DNA of 64,000 bases, taken from positions 171,782-235,781 of the forward strand of contig NZ_JAFEVZ010000008.1 in assembly GCF_022802975.1 (NCBI RefSeq). Direction: 5' to 3'. Positions 35,707-45,088 of the stretch are shown piece after piece (the first letter of the stretch is position 1; every line of letters starts with the position of its first letter). The notes below the pieces were generated by a model. The model made no database searches and had not been told where the DNA came from. It saw nothing but the letters and a program-made list of their open reading frames with translations. The translations under genes were made by a program, and so were the position numbers. The DNA comes from Flavobacterium pectinovorum. GTDB taxonomy: Bacteria > Bacteroidota > Bacteroidia > Flavobacteriales > Flavobacteriaceae.

Positions 35707-37101
35707 ATGAAATTATCACATAAAATAAAAACATTGCTTGTTTTAACTTTAATGCTAAGCTATGTTTCAGGTATTGCCCAAAAGAAAAATGATTTTGTTG
35801 TTTTTTCGGGTGTGATCAGCAATAAGATTGAGGATCAAATCAAGATATATGATTTTCAGAACCAGATTGTTTCAGAAATAAAACTTTCACCCGAAGGTAA
35901 GTTTACTGAGACCTTAAAATTAAAAGAGGGTTTCTACACTATGGATCATGGAGATTTTTCTGCTAAATTATTTCTGGAGCCCGGATCAAATTTAAGTATT
36001 TCATTTGATGCCAAAGATTTTAAAAAAAGTTTAAAATTTTCAGGTCAGGGAGGGCTAATCAATTCTTATATTCAGAAAAAAGCAAGTAAGAATTGGGGAG
36101 TTACAGAGGACGTAAAAAATCGTTATGCACTTAATGAAACAGATTTTAAACGTATGATGACTAAAGCAAAAGTATCAAAAGATTCTCTGCTTCTTAGTCA
36201 CGTAAATATTTCGGAAAATTTTAAAAATAAAGAAAAAAGGAATATCAATTATGAATATATTAATGAGATGATTAAATATGAAAGTGATCCTGCTCATTAC
36301 ACTCAAAATGCTGATTTTAAAGTGTCAGCAGATTTTTTACCTGAGTTAAAAACATTTGATTATGATAATTCAGAAGATTTTTCTTTCTCAAACTCTTATA
36401 AGAATATAGTATTGGGGCACTACAGAAAATTGGGTAAAGAAATTGCAGAAAGAGATAAACATGATAATTATTACCTTTCTTACATCACAGCGGTTTCAAC
36501 CGCAAAAAATCAGGACATAAAGAATATATTTCTTTATGATCACGCTAAAAATGCAATGGCATATACCAGCGATGTTCAGGAATATTACAAAATATTTATC
36601 AATTCATCAACAAATGAGACTAACAATAAAGCGATAAGCGAGATTTATCAAAAATTGCTGCCTCTTTCTAAAGGAAATGCGTCTCCAAAATTTGTTGGTT
36701 ATGATAATTATAGCGGAGGCAAGGTGTCTTTAGATGATTTAAAAGGGAAATATATTTATATAGACGTATGGGCAACCTGGTGTGGTCCTTGTAAAGTAGA
36801 AATTCCACATCTTGGTAAAATTGAAGAAGAATATAAGGGAAAGAATATTCAGTTTTTAAGTATTTCTATAGACAAACGTGCTGATATAGAGAAATGGAAA
36901 AAAATGATAAACGATCAAAAAATGGGAGGCATTCAGGTTTTAGCTGATAATGCCTGGGATTCTAAGTTTGTTCAGGATTATTTTATTAAAGGTATCCCAC
37001 GTTTTATTTTAATTGATCCTCAGGGAAATATAGTCTCATCAAACGCACCAAGACCTTCGGAAGCAAAATTAAGAGATTTGCTTAACGGGCTGAATATTTA
37101 G
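35707..37101 (+). CDS. TlpA-like thioredoxin-family protein
   Basis: A 464-residue exported protein: signal peptide about 1-24 (MKLSHKIKTLLVLTLMLSYVSGIA), a beta-rich N-terminal domain (about 30-115), a helical middle, and a C-terminal TlpA/ResA-like thioredoxin domain with WATWCGPCK (redox cysteines Cys359 and Cys362). Such proteins reduce disulfides of exported substrates. It begins 31 bp after susD. I infer that it reduces disulfide bonds of a cysteine-containing ligand or of the neighbouring peptidase. Confidence 0.9.
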   Translation: MKLSHKIKTLLVLTLMLSYVSGIAQKKNDFVVFSGVISNKIEDQIKIYDFQNQIVSEIKLSPEGKFTETLKLKEGFYTMDHGDFSAKLFLEPGSNLSISFDAKDFKKSLKFSGQGGLINSYIQKKASKNWGVTEDVKNRYALNETDFKRMMTKAKVSKDSLLLSHVNISENFKNKEKRNINYEYINEMIKYESDPAHYTQNADFKVSADFLPELKTFDYDNSEDFSFSNSYKNIVLGHYRKLGKEIAERDKHDNYYLSYITAVSTAKNQDIKNIFLYDHAKNAMAYTSDVQEYYKIFINSSTNETNNKAISEIYQKLLPLSKGNASPKFVGYDNYSGGKVSLDDLKGKYIYIDVWATWCGPCKVEIPHLGKIEEEYKGKNIQFLSISIDKRADIEKWKKMINDQKMGGIQVLADNAWDSKFVQDYFIKGIPRFILIDPQGNIVSSNAPRPSEAKLRDLLNGLNI

Positions 37102-37269
37102 TACAATTGGCAGACTTCGGTTATCGGCTTAATCAATACAAAGATTAAGCTGGTAAAATTGCTGTAACTGCTAAATTAAAATCTAAATGAGAAATTATTT
37201 TCTTGCTGTGCTGAGTTTTTAATTTGTCTGGAAAATTCAGTTAAGTCATGATTCGCCTTTAGAATATAT

Positions 37270-37328
37270 CTCAGCAGAAAGGCTGAGCTTTGGAATATTT
37301 TTGCTTGCTTTTTCGAAGTGAAGCAAGC
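37270..37328. promoter_or_regulatory. two hairpins after the TlpA-like gene
   Basis: CTCAGC-agaaag-GCTGAG (37270-37287) is followed by GCTTGCTT-10-AAGCAAGC (37303-37328). They stand about 170 bp after the thioredoxin gene and 160 bp before the M16 gene. The second is followed by a weakly U-rich stretch, so either could terminate the upstream operon. Confidence 0.5.
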
Positions 37329-37383
37329 TTTAAAATTTTCATTATTTATTATTTTGAATTAGTAAGCAACTGTAAATGATGAT

Positions 37384-37438
37384 AAAGGGTTGTTTATACA
37401 GCCCTTTAAAAAAATAAAAGTAATTTTAACAGGCTCTG
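37384..37438. other. small hairpin and a lone repeat end upstream of the M16 gene
   Basis: AAAGGG (37384-37389) pairs with CCCTTT (37402-37407) and is followed by AAAAAATAAAAG. Then comes TTTTAACAGGCTCTGA (37423-37438), which matches the right end of the MITE-like element at 17797-17912. Confidence 0.45.
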
Positions 37439-37487
37439 ATAACCAGAAGAAAAAGAAAGTAATCAATCAAATTGTATCCATAAAAAA

Positions 37488-40301
37488 ATGAAACAAATTA
37501 TAGTATCTCTGTTAGTCTTCGTGTCTTCTTTGATGGTTAAGGCTCAGGAAAATAGTTTAAATGAGGCGCTGCCTACTGATAAAAGTATTGTAAAAGGGGT
37601 TTTACCCAATGGTATGACCTATTATATAAAAAAAACCGATGTAGTTAAAGGAGCTGCGAGTTATTATATTATTCAGAATGTGGGTTCTATTCTTGAGAAT
37701 GATGACCAACAGGGACTTGCCCATTTTTTAGAGCACATGGCTTTTAACGGTACAGAAAGTTTTCCGGGGAAAGGTATTTTGAATACACTTCAAAAAAATG
37801 GAGCTGTTTTTGGAAAAGATATCAATGCCTACACTTCTTTTGATGAAACGGTTTACAATATGAATAATATTCCAACCAAGGACGGTTTGGTTGACGTGTG
37901 TTTAACCGTTTTAAGAGATTGGTCGAATAAATTATTGTTAACCAATGAAGAAATTGATGCCGAAAGAGGGGTAATCAAAGAAGAATGGCGTACCAGACAA
38001 AACGGACAAATGAGACTTTTTGAAAAATCAGTACCCGTTAGTTACAACAATTCTAAGTATGCCCAGAGAATGCCAATAGGATTAATGTCAGTTGTTGAAA
38101 AATTTGATTACAAGGCACTTCGTGATTTTTATCATGACTGGTACAGGACAGATTTACAGGCTATCGCTATTATAGGCGATATTGATGTCAAAGAAGTTGA
38201 AAAAAAGATTCAGGAAAAATTTTCAGGTATTCAGGCGGTTAAAAATGCTAAACAGCGATTTGTTGTGGATATTCCAGGCAATGAAAAAATGCAATATGTC
38301 CTTGGAACCGACCCTGAGATTTCTTCAGCTTCAATAAGTTTAGGGATTCGTCATAATGTATTGAAAGAAGAAACAGCAGGAGATTTAAAACGAGGGCTTT
38401 TAGAATCTATAGCTTTGAGCATATTGTCAGAAAGAATATCCGAATTAGCACAGCAACCTACAGTTTCATTTCTTGGCGCACGTGTAGTAAATTCACCTTT
38501 GTCAAGAACAAAAAAAGTATTTAATATTGCCATTACTCCTAAACCAAATCAACAGCAAGAAGCTTTCAGTCAGGTTTTAACAGAAATAATCCGGGCAGTG
38601 AAATTTGGTTATACAGCATCTGAAATTGAAAGAGCCAAAGAAAACATTAAGACGGCTTATGAAAACCAAATTGCGGCAAAAAATCAAAAAAGCCATGCCA
38701 GTATTGAAAATCAGATACAGGAAAATTTCCTGACAAATGCTGTGATTACGGATATTGATAAAGAATATGGTATTGCAAAAGAATTATTAGCCGGAATTAC
38801 TAATGAAGCGCTTCATGCTACTATAAAAGGATTCTACACTAAAGAAAACAGATTCTTAATTGTTACCGGAGTAGAAGGACAGCAAAATTTATCTGAAGAC
38901 GAGGCCAATAAAATTATAACAGCATTAGAAAACAGCAGTTCAATTGAACCGTATAAAGAAGAACTTGCAGGAAAAACACTGCTGTCCGGTGTCGAAATTA
39001 AACCGGGTACGATTATTGCTGTAAAAGCAGATAAGAAAACAGGAGCTGCTACTTTTTATTTGAGCAACGGTGTTAAAGTACATTATAAGTTTGTTAATAA
39101 AGAGAAAAATCAGGTTAGTCTAAACGCAATTAGTAATGGTGGAGTATCACTGTTAAAAGATGCTGATTTGCCTTCTGCAGATTTTGTATCTAATTTAGCT
39201 CAGATGTCAGGTCTTGGAGCATTTAATGCTACTGAGCTTAAAAAAATAATGGCAGGTAAAACGGCAGGAGTATCCATAGGGCTAAGTGATATCAATGAAT
39301 CTGTTTCTGGCCGTTCTAATACCAAAGATGTTGAGACCATGCTGCAGCTCATTCATCTTCATTTTGTAAGACCTCGTTTTGATGCAGAATCATTCAAAGT
39401 AATGCAGAGTAATATCAACAATTACATTGTAAGAAGAAGCAAAGATGTGGGCGAAAAAATGAGAGACAGCTTAACACTGGCGCTTTATGGAAAAAATAAT
39501 CCAAGAGAAGCTCTTTTTAATCAGGACTATGCTGATGCTGTATCATTTGAAAAAATAAAACAGATTTATAAAGAAAGATTTGCGGACATTTCAGACTTTG
39601 AATTTTTTATAGTTGGAGATGTCGAAGAAGCTCAGTTGAAGCCTCTTCTTGAAAAATACATTGCAGGGATTAAAACTGAAAATAAAAAAGAGAAGTATCT
39701 TGACAATGAATCCGAATGGCTTTCAGCAAGAATTGATAAGGATATTTTTATAGAAATGAAAGATCCTAAGGCTGTTGTCAATATGGTGTATAGAAAAGAG
39801 ATGCCTTACAGTATTAAAAATACAATTTACAGCAGTGTTTTAGGGAAAATACTTCAGCTGCGAATCACGGCAACAGTACGTGAAGCCGAAGGCGGGGCAT
39901 ACAGTCCAAGTGCTTCTGCAGGTTTTTCGAGAGAACCTAAATCCAGAGCTTTTGTTTCTTTTAGTTTTGACTGTAATCCTGATATGGCTGACAAATTAGT
40001 TGCTATTGTCAATGAAGAATTTAAAAAAATTACTGAAGGCAATATCAATGATGAAGATTTAAACAAAATTCGAACCAATCTTTTAAAAGAAAAAGAACAG
40101 TCTAAAGATAAAAACTCCTATGATATGCAGCTTATCACTAAATATTACAGATATGGAGAGGATATAAATGATCCTAAAAACTTTGAGGATATTGTAAATA
40201 AAATGACTAAAAAAGATATTCAGCTTATAGCAGCGGAAATTCTTAAAGGGGGCAAATCTTATGAAATAGTATTTAAACCTAAACCTAAACCTAAAGTATA
40301 A
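37488..40301 (+). CDS. M16-family zinc metallopeptidase (PqqL-like)
   Basis: A 937-residue exported inverzincin-type peptidase. The signal peptide is 1-19. The first M16 module carries the inverted zinc motif HFLEH (His79, Glu82, His83) and the downstream acidic ligand region EEIDAERGVIKEEW (about 154-167). A second, catalytically silent module lies in the C-terminal half (from about 500), with AVVNMVYRKEMPY and EAEGGAYSPSASAGFSREPKSRAF. It has the length of the PqqL/two-module group. Beside SusCD it suggests cleavage of imported peptides or proteins in the periplasm. Confidence 0.92.
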   Translation: MKQIIVSLLVFVSSLMVKAQENSLNEALPTDKSIVKGVLPNGMTYYIKKTDVVKGAASYYIIQNVGSILENDDQQGLAHFLEHMAFNGTESFPGKGILNTLQKNGAVFGKDINAYTSFDETVYNMNNIPTKDGLVDVCLTVLRDWSNKLLLTNEEIDAERGVIKEEWRTRQNGQMRLFEKSVPVSYNNSKYAQRMPIGLMSVVEKFDYKALRDFYHDWYRTDLQAIAIIGDIDVKEVEKKIQEKFSGIQAVKNAKQRFVVDIPGNEKMQYVLGTDPEISSASISLGIRHNVLKEETAGDLKRGLLESIALSILSERISELAQQPTVSFLGARVVNSPLSRTKKVFNIAITPKPNQQQEAFSQVLTEIIRAVKFGYTASEIERAKENIKTAYENQIAAKNQKSHASIENQIQENFLTNAVITDIDKEYGIAKELLAGITNEALHATIKGFYTKENRFLIVTGVEGQQNLSEDEANKIITALENSSSIEPYKEELAGKTLLSGVEIKPGTIIAVKADKKTGAATFYLSNGVKVHYKFVNKEKNQVSLNAISNGGVSLLKDADLPSADFVSNLAQMSGLGAFNATELKKIMAGKTAGVSIGLSDINESVSGRSNTKDVETMLQLIHLHFVRPRFDAESFKVMQSNINNYIVRRSKDVGEKMRDSLTLALYGKNNPREALFNQDYADAVSFEKIKQIYKERFADISDFEFFIVGDVEEAQLKPLLEKYIAGIKTENKKEKYLDNESEWLSARIDKDIFIEMKDPKAVVNMVYRKEMPYSIKNTIYSSVLGKILQLRITATVREAEGGAYSPSASAGFSREPKSRAFVSFSFDCNPDMADKLVAIVNEEFKKITEGNINDEDLNKIRTNLLKEKEQSKDKNSYDMQLITKYYRYGEDINDPKNFEDIVNKMTKKDIQLIAAEILKGGKSYEIVFKPKPKPKV

Positions 40302-40336
40302 AAAAGACTTATTTTTTGAGTTCAATTTTTAGTGTT

Positions 40337-40380
40337 AACTTCCCATTAAAATTCATCAAGAATTTATTGGGAAGTTTTTT
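40337..40380 (+). terminator. intrinsic terminator after the M16 gene
   Basis: AACTTCCCA (40337-40345) pairs with TGGGAAGTT (40368-40376), and the pairing extends into the loop by ATTAAA/TTTATT. A T tract follows. Confidence 0.88.
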
Positions 40381-40446
40381 TTTGTTCTTTTTTATATTTT
40401 GTTCGGTTTTTAAAAAAATTGAAAAGCAGTAATGTTATAACTTGAG

Positions 40447-40491
40447 AAATTTTCAATTAAAAAAAAATCAATTCTTTTTAATTGAAAATTT
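40447..40491. repeat. 17-bp-arm perfect hairpin
   Basis: AAATTTTCAATTAAAAA (40447-40463) and TTTTTAATTGAAAATTT (40475-40491) are exact complements around an 11-base loop. It lies 150 bp beyond the hxlR stop and 70 bp past the M16 terminator. The remaining part of the gap (40492-40641) shows nothing else. Confidence 0.75.
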
Positions 40492-40641
40492 TAAAAAAAG
40501 TAATTATTTATAGCAAAAGAAGTGTTCATTATAAACGGCAAGTAATAGTATTTAACTGCAAATTTTAGACTGTTGAGAAATTCTGAAAAGCTGCTTTAGC
40601 TTTTTGTGGCAAATCTAGTTGCAATTCCACTTTTCTTCCCG

Positions 40642-41052
40642 TCATTCAGCTGTCAATTCTTTTATGATCTGTTTTACAAATTTATCTTTATCATTTTTAG
40701 CTTCTTTAATTATCTCCTTTATTTCTTGCGGCATATTGAAATATTTATCAGACCAAATGTAAATTTCCATAATTATAGGCAATAAATCGATTCCTTTTTT
40801 ACTCAGTCTGTATAAGTTTTTTGCCTTACTTTCAGGGTGTGCTGATTTCTCAATAATGCCATTTTCCTCCAATGCCTTTAGCCTTGATGCTAAAATATTG
40901 GTAGCAATGCCTTCTTCCGATTTTAAAAAGTCATTGTAGGTGCCTTTCTTGAAAAATAATAAATCTCTTATAATGAGTAAAGACCATTTGTCGCCAAAGA
41001 CATCCAATGAGCAGCTTAATGGGCATTCAGACCTTTTTTTGTTTGTTTCCAT
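40642..41052 (-). CDS. HxlR-family transcriptional regulator
   Basis: A 136-residue winged-helix regulator. The HxlR core appears in ECPLSCSLDVFGDKWSLLIIRDLLFFKKGTYNDFLKSEEGIATNILASRLKALEENGII. Cys10 and Cys14 sit where YodB, HypR and QorR carry their redox-sensing cysteine, so it may sense quinones or other electrophiles. I chose the ATG at 41052; the longer frame to 41121 adds residues that overlap the divergent promoter. It lies back to back with the SDR gene and a palindromic operator. Confidence 0.88.
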   Translation of the reverse strand: METNKKRSECPLSCSLDVFGDKWSLLIIRDLLFFKKGTYNDFLKSEEGIATNILASRLKALEENGIIEKSAHPESKAKNLYRLSKKGIDLLPIIMEIYIWSDKYFNMPQEIKEIIKEAKNDKDKFVKQIIKELTAE

Positions 41053-41083
41053 GATATAAAATAAAAATATTTCAAAAATTAAC

Positions 41084-41129
41084 TTGCATTTTGAAAGTTG
41101 TTTGTATATTTGCACTTGCAATTTGCAAG
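41084..41129 (+). promoter_or_regulatory. promoter and palindromic operator of the HxlR-controlled operon
   Basis: TTG (41084-41086), an 18-bp spacer and TATATTTG (41105-41112) form a good Bacteroidota promoter facing the SDR gene. Overlapping the start site is the palindrome CTTGCAA-t-TTGCAAG (41115-41129). A further CTTGCA half-site covers the -33 element (41083-41088). The position suits repression by the adjacent HxlR protein (inference). Confidence 0.75.
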
Positions 41130-41162
41130 CAAAATTACAATATAAATTTTAAAACAAATAAA

Positions 41163-41960
41163 ATGAGCAAGAATATTTTAATAACAGGAGCTTCTTCGGG
41201 TTTTGGTTTGCTTATCGCAAACGAGCTTCATAGAAAGGGTTTTAATGTAATCGGGACAAGCCGAAATCCAGAAAAAATGCAGCCGGCATTACCTTTCAAG
41301 CTAATTTCTTTAGATTTAGATTCAGAAGAGTCAATAAACAGTTTACCAAATAGAGTTTTTAAGGAAGTAAGCAGATTGGACATTCTCATCAATAATGCTG
41401 GATTTTTGGTCTCTGGAATTGCAGAGGAAACGCCGATTGAATTGGGAAGAAAACAATTGGAAACTAACTTTTGGGGCACAATCAAAGTTACCAACACAAT
41501 GTTGCCTCATTTTAGAGAACAAAAATCTGGTAAAATAATAACTGTCGGGTCTATTATTGGTTTGGTAGCATTTCCAAATGCAGCTTATTATGCAGCTTCT
41601 AAACATGCACTTGAAGGATACTTTAAGGCTTTGCGATATGAATTAGATGGATTTAATATTAAAGTTGCTATGATTGAACCTGCAGCTTTCAAAACCAGTA
41701 TTCTAGATAATTCTTCATCACCAACCAATAAAATTGAAGACTACAATTCATTGAGAAGCAAAATTGAAAAATTTACAAATGATTTGGTAGATAAAGCTGA
41801 AGATCCTGCAATGGTTGCCGAAAAAGTACTGAAAGTAGTTCAAACAGCGAAGCCAAAATTTAGGAATATTGTGGGTAAAGGTACTTCTGTACTGATTAAC
41901 CTGCAGCATTTTGCTTATGGGATTTTAGAAAAAAATGTTCTTAAGCAATTAAACAAATAA
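41163..41960 (+). CDS. short-chain dehydrogenase/reductase
   Basis: A 265-residue classical SDR. It has the TGASSGFG coenzyme loop near the N-terminus, the NNAG motif (INNAGFL), the catalytic serine in TVGSIIGLV and the YAASKHALEG tyrosine-lysine pair. It most likely uses NADP and reduces a carbonyl. I chose the ATG at 41163, since the upstream frame lies in the operator region. It is the first gene of the HxlR-controlled set. Confidence 0.88.
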   Translation: MSKNILITGASSGFGLLIANELHRKGFNVIGTSRNPEKMQPALPFKLISLDLDSEESINSLPNRVFKEVSRLDILINNAGFLVSGIAEETPIELGRKQLETNFWGTIKVTNTMLPHFREQKSGKIITVGSIIGLVAFPNAAYYAASKHALEGYFKALRYELDGFNIKVAMIEPAAFKTSILDNSSSPTNKIEDYNSLRSKIEKFTNDLVDKAEDPAMVAEKVLKVVQTAKPKFRNIVGKGTSVLINLQHFAYGILEKNVLKQLNK

Positions 41961-41995
41961 ATCAAAAGTTAAGATTTAAATAAAAAAATAAAAAA

Positions 41996-42844
41996 ATGGA
42001 AAATAACGCATTAACAACAGAAACACAATATGCAAATATTGAAAACAAACAAATTGCTTACCGTAAAATTGGTGCTGGAACACCGCTGATTCTGGCAAAT
42101 CGTTTTAGAGGGACTTTAGATACCTGGGATCCTCTCTTTCTTGATTTACTGGCAAAAAATAATACAGTAATTACTTTTGACTATTCAGGTATCGGGTATT
42201 CGGAAGGAGAATTACCAATTGATTTGCACGAAGTTGCATCAGAGGTAACAAAAATAGCAGACTACCTGAAATTCGATAAATATTTTGTCGGAGGATGGTC
42301 TTATGGTGGTTTGATAGCTCAATACGCTACTTTCCTCTATCCGGCAAGAGTATTAGGTACGATTGTAATAGGCAGTAATCCAATGGGTAAAAACGATGCT
42401 CCTCTTTCTCCATTATTTTTAGAAAAAGCATTACAGCCTACCTATACTCCGGAAGATATTATTACCTTATTTTTTGAGCCGGCATCAGAAAAAAGCAGTG
42501 CAGCCGGAATTGCATCTTTACAACGTATTGCTCAAAGATATGATGAATCAAAGGTACCTGTTAAGCCTGAAATACTCCAGCGCTATTTTGCAGCTACACC
42601 ACAATTGACAGAAGACAAAGATAATTTTAGAGAAGGTTACAAAACATTGCAAACTCCTGTATTAGCAATTTCAGGGGATAATGATATTTCATTTGCGGTA
42701 GAAAATTGGTTTCCATTATTGAAAAAAGCTCCAACTTTACAACATATTATTTTTCATGCTGCAGGTCATGCACCTCATTATCAATATCCGGAATTGGCTA
42801 CAACTTACATTACTACTTTCATTAATAATACTATTAATGAGTAA
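41996..42844 (+). CDS. alpha/beta hydrolase
   Basis: A 282-residue alpha/beta-fold hydrolase with the nucleophile elbow GGWSYGGLIAQYA, the acid in ISGDNDISFAVENW and the histidine in HAAGHAPHYQYPE. There is no signal peptide, so it is cytoplasmic. The substrate is unknown; the GTLDTWDPLFLDLLAKNNTVITFDYSGIGYS start is typical of the peroxidase/esterase-like group. It is cotranscribed with the SDR (35 bp). Confidence 0.86.
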   Translation: MENNALTTETQYANIENKQIAYRKIGAGTPLILANRFRGTLDTWDPLFLDLLAKNNTVITFDYSGIGYSEGELPIDLHEVASEVTKIADYLKFDKYFVGGWSYGGLIAQYATFLYPARVLGTIVIGSNPMGKNDAPLSPLFLEKALQPTYTPEDIITLFFEPASEKSSAAGIASLQRIAQRYDESKVPVKPEILQRYFAATPQLTEDKDNFREGYKTLQTPVLAISGDNDISFAVENWFPLLKKAPTLQHIIFHAAGHAPHYQYPELATTYITTFINNTINE

Positions 42845-42845
42845 A

Positions 42846-43805
42846 ATGAAAAAGTATTTAATTGCATTTATTCTGTTAATAGGTTATATTAGTAATCTAT
42901 TTCCACAATCAAATATTTCAAAATCAAATAATTATGAAATTATGACTGCATCAGATTCACCAAGTGTAAATTACACTTATGCTACTGTTCCCACTCAGTT
43001 TGTTGAAGCCAACGGAATAAAATTTGCTTACCGCTCTTATGGAAAACAGGGAGACATACCGGTTATATATTTTAATCACCTGACCGCAAATCTTGATAAT
43101 TGCGATCCAAGAATTATGGACTCTATTGCCCAGTACCGTCATATCATTTCTTTTGATTATCGCGGAGTTGGTGCCAGCACAGGCGAGCAGGGAACAAGTA
43201 TTGCTGATATGGCAAAAGATGCTGTTGGCTTTATTAATGCTTTAGGATACAAGCAGGTAGATATTGTGGCATTTTCAATGGGTGGTTTTATTACTCAGGA
43301 ATTACTATTGCAAGAGCCAGCTCTAGCCCGTAAAATTATTCTTGCAGGAACCGGGCCAAGAGGCGGAGAAGGAGTTAGTGATGTGGTTGGTTTAACCTAT
43401 AAGGATATTTTTAAAGGTCTGTTCACATTCAGAGATCCTAAATTTTATCTGTTTTTTACGCAAAACAAAACAGGCAAACAAGCAGCTCGTGATTTTCTAA
43501 AACGTCTAAAAGAAAGAACAGAAAACCGTGATGAAAAAGTAAAATTAAGTGTTTTGAAAAATCAGCTTAAAGCTATTGAAAAATGGGGACATGACAAACC
43601 TGCTGATTTAAGTGTTTTCAAACATCCTGTATTAGTAGTTAATGGTGATAATGACAGAATGGTACCAACACCTAATTCCTATGATTTGGCAAAGCGTTTT
43701 CCTAATGCTGAAAAAGTAATAATTTATCCAAATTCAGGACATGGAGGTATTTTTCAATATTATGGAGAATTTCTTGAAAAAGCAATACCATTTTTAATTA
43801 AATAA
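42846..43805 (+). CDS. exported alpha/beta hydrolase
   Basis: A 319-residue paralogue-like hydrolase with a signal-type N-terminus (MKKYLIAFILLIGYISNLFPQS). The nucleophile elbow is AFSMGGFITQELLL, the acid is in VNGDNDRMVPTPNSY and the histidine in NSGHGGIFQYYG. It follows the cytoplasmic hydrolase by one base. I chose the ATG at 42846; another ATG at 42837 would overlap the previous stop. It may put the same kind of reaction into the periplasm (inference). Confidence 0.83.
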   Translation: MKKYLIAFILLIGYISNLFPQSNISKSNNYEIMTASDSPSVNYTYATVPTQFVEANGIKFAYRSYGKQGDIPVIYFNHLTANLDNCDPRIMDSIAQYRHIISFDYRGVGASTGEQGTSIADMAKDAVGFINALGYKQVDIVAFSMGGFITQELLLQEPALARKIILAGTGPRGGEGVSDVVGLTYKDIFKGLFTFRDPKFYLFFTQNKTGKQAARDFLKRLKERTENRDEKVKLSVLKNQLKAIEKWGHDKPADLSVFKHPVLVVNGDNDRMVPTPNSYDLAKRFPNAEKVIIYPNSGHGGIFQYYGEFLEKAIPFLIK

Positions 43806-43818
43806 AAATCAGATAATA

Positions 43819-44823
43819 ATGAAAGCATTTATAGTAGAAAAATACAGTAAAAAAGAAAAATTACAATTTACCCAAGTAGCAGAACCAATTGCAAAAGAAA
43901 ATGAAGTTCTGGTTCAAATACATGCAGCAGGTGTCAATCTCTTAGATTCGATGATAAAACAAGGTGAGTTTAAAATCTTTTTACCTTATAAAACCCCAAT
44001 CATAAATGGACACGATATGGCTGGAACTGTCGTTAAGGTAGGCCCGGGAGTAACGAAATTTAAGATGGGTGATGAAGTTTATTCAAGAGTAGGCGATTAC
44101 AGAATAGGTACTTTTGCGCAATACATTGCTGTCAATGTAAACGATTTAGCTTTGAAACCAAAAAATCTATCAATGGAAGAGGCTGGTTCTATTCCATTAG
44201 TTGGTTTAACAGCCTGGCAGGCATTAGTTGAAATTGCGAAGGTGAAAAAAGGGCAAAAGGTTTTCATACAAGCTGGTTCGGGCGGAGTGGGTACATTTGC
44301 AATTCAATTGGCGAAACATTTGGAGGCTTATGTGGCAACAACTACAAGTACAAAAAATATTGATTTGGTAAAAAGTCTTGGCGCAGACTTGGTGATTGAT
44401 TATAAAACACAAGAGTTTTCTAATCTGCTCAAAGACTATGATGTGGTATTACACAGTAACCGAGAAAAGATAGTATTAGAACAATCGTTAGGAGTCTTAA
44501 AAAAAGGAGGTCAGTTAATTTCGTTAGTAGGACCGCCGACACCAGAATATGCACAAGAAATCGGTTTGCCTTGGTATTTAAAATTAGTAACAAAATTGTT
44601 AAGTTCCAGTGCCAGGAAAAAAGCAAAGCAATTAAACGTGTCTTTTAAATTCTTATTTATGAGGGCAGAAGGTAATCAATTAGGAGAAATCACAAAGCTC
44701 ATAGAAGCAGGAATTATTAAGCCTGTTATTGATAAAGTATTTCCATTTGAGCAAATCAATGAAGCATTGTCTTACGTTGAAACCGGAAGGTCAAAAGGAA
44801 AAGTTGTTGTTAAGATCAAGTAG
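43819..44823 (+). CDS. MDR-family NADP-dependent quinone/alkene oxidoreductase
   Basis: A 334-residue medium-chain dehydrogenase without the zinc ligands of alcohol dehydrogenases. It has GHDMAGTVVKVGPGVTKFKMGDEVY, the nucleotide loop QAGSGGVGTFAIQLAKHL and the C-terminal ALSYVETGRSKGKVVVKI. It is related to quinone oxidoreductase and alkenal reductases. As the last gene of the HxlR set it fits the QorR-qor arrangement known from Corynebacterium (comparison from memory). A terminator follows at 44935. Confidence 0.88.
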   Translation: MKAFIVEKYSKKEKLQFTQVAEPIAKENEVLVQIHAAGVNLLDSMIKQGEFKIFLPYKTPIINGHDMAGTVVKVGPGVTKFKMGDEVYSRVGDYRIGTFAQYIAVNVNDLALKPKNLSMEEAGSIPLVGLTAWQALVEIAKVKKGQKVFIQAGSGGVGTFAIQLAKHLEAYVATTTSTKNIDLVKSLGADLVIDYKTQEFSNLLKDYDVVLHSNREKIVLEQSLGVLKKGGQLISLVGPPTPEYAQEIGLPWYLKLVTKLLSSSARKKAKQLNVSFKFLFMRAEGNQLGEITKLIEAGIIKPVIDKVFPFEQINEALSYVETGRSKGKVVVKIK

Positions 44824-44934
44824 TTTGAAAAGGGGTAAACTGCAGTAAATTTTAATAGTTTAGTTTGCTGCATACCGCAGGAAAATATTGTTTTTTAAAC
44901 TGGATTTTTTGGCAGAGTAAAATATATAAAAATG

Positions 44935-44967
44935 AAAGAGCGTGCACTATTTTGCATGCTCTTTTTC
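44935..44967 (+). terminator. intrinsic terminator after the HxlR-controlled operon
   Basis: AAAGAGC-g-TGCA pairs with TGCA-t-GCTCTTT around a 6-base loop and is followed by a T tract. It lies 112 bp after the MDR stop. Confidence 0.85.
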
Positions 44968-45088
44968 TTTGTGCATTCAAATTATTATCTCTGCGTTTTT
45001 ATATACTTCTATATTCCTTATTAATTTTGTAATAACGACTTAAGTTTTTACAAATACCTTTTACTATAAGAGATTAATCTTATTGAGC

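Noticed and set aside
41053..41121. Longer HxlR protein
   Set aside because: The added part lies over the divergent promoter and operator and is hydrophobic, unlike HxlR N-termini. METNKKRSEC at 41052 is the usual kind of start.
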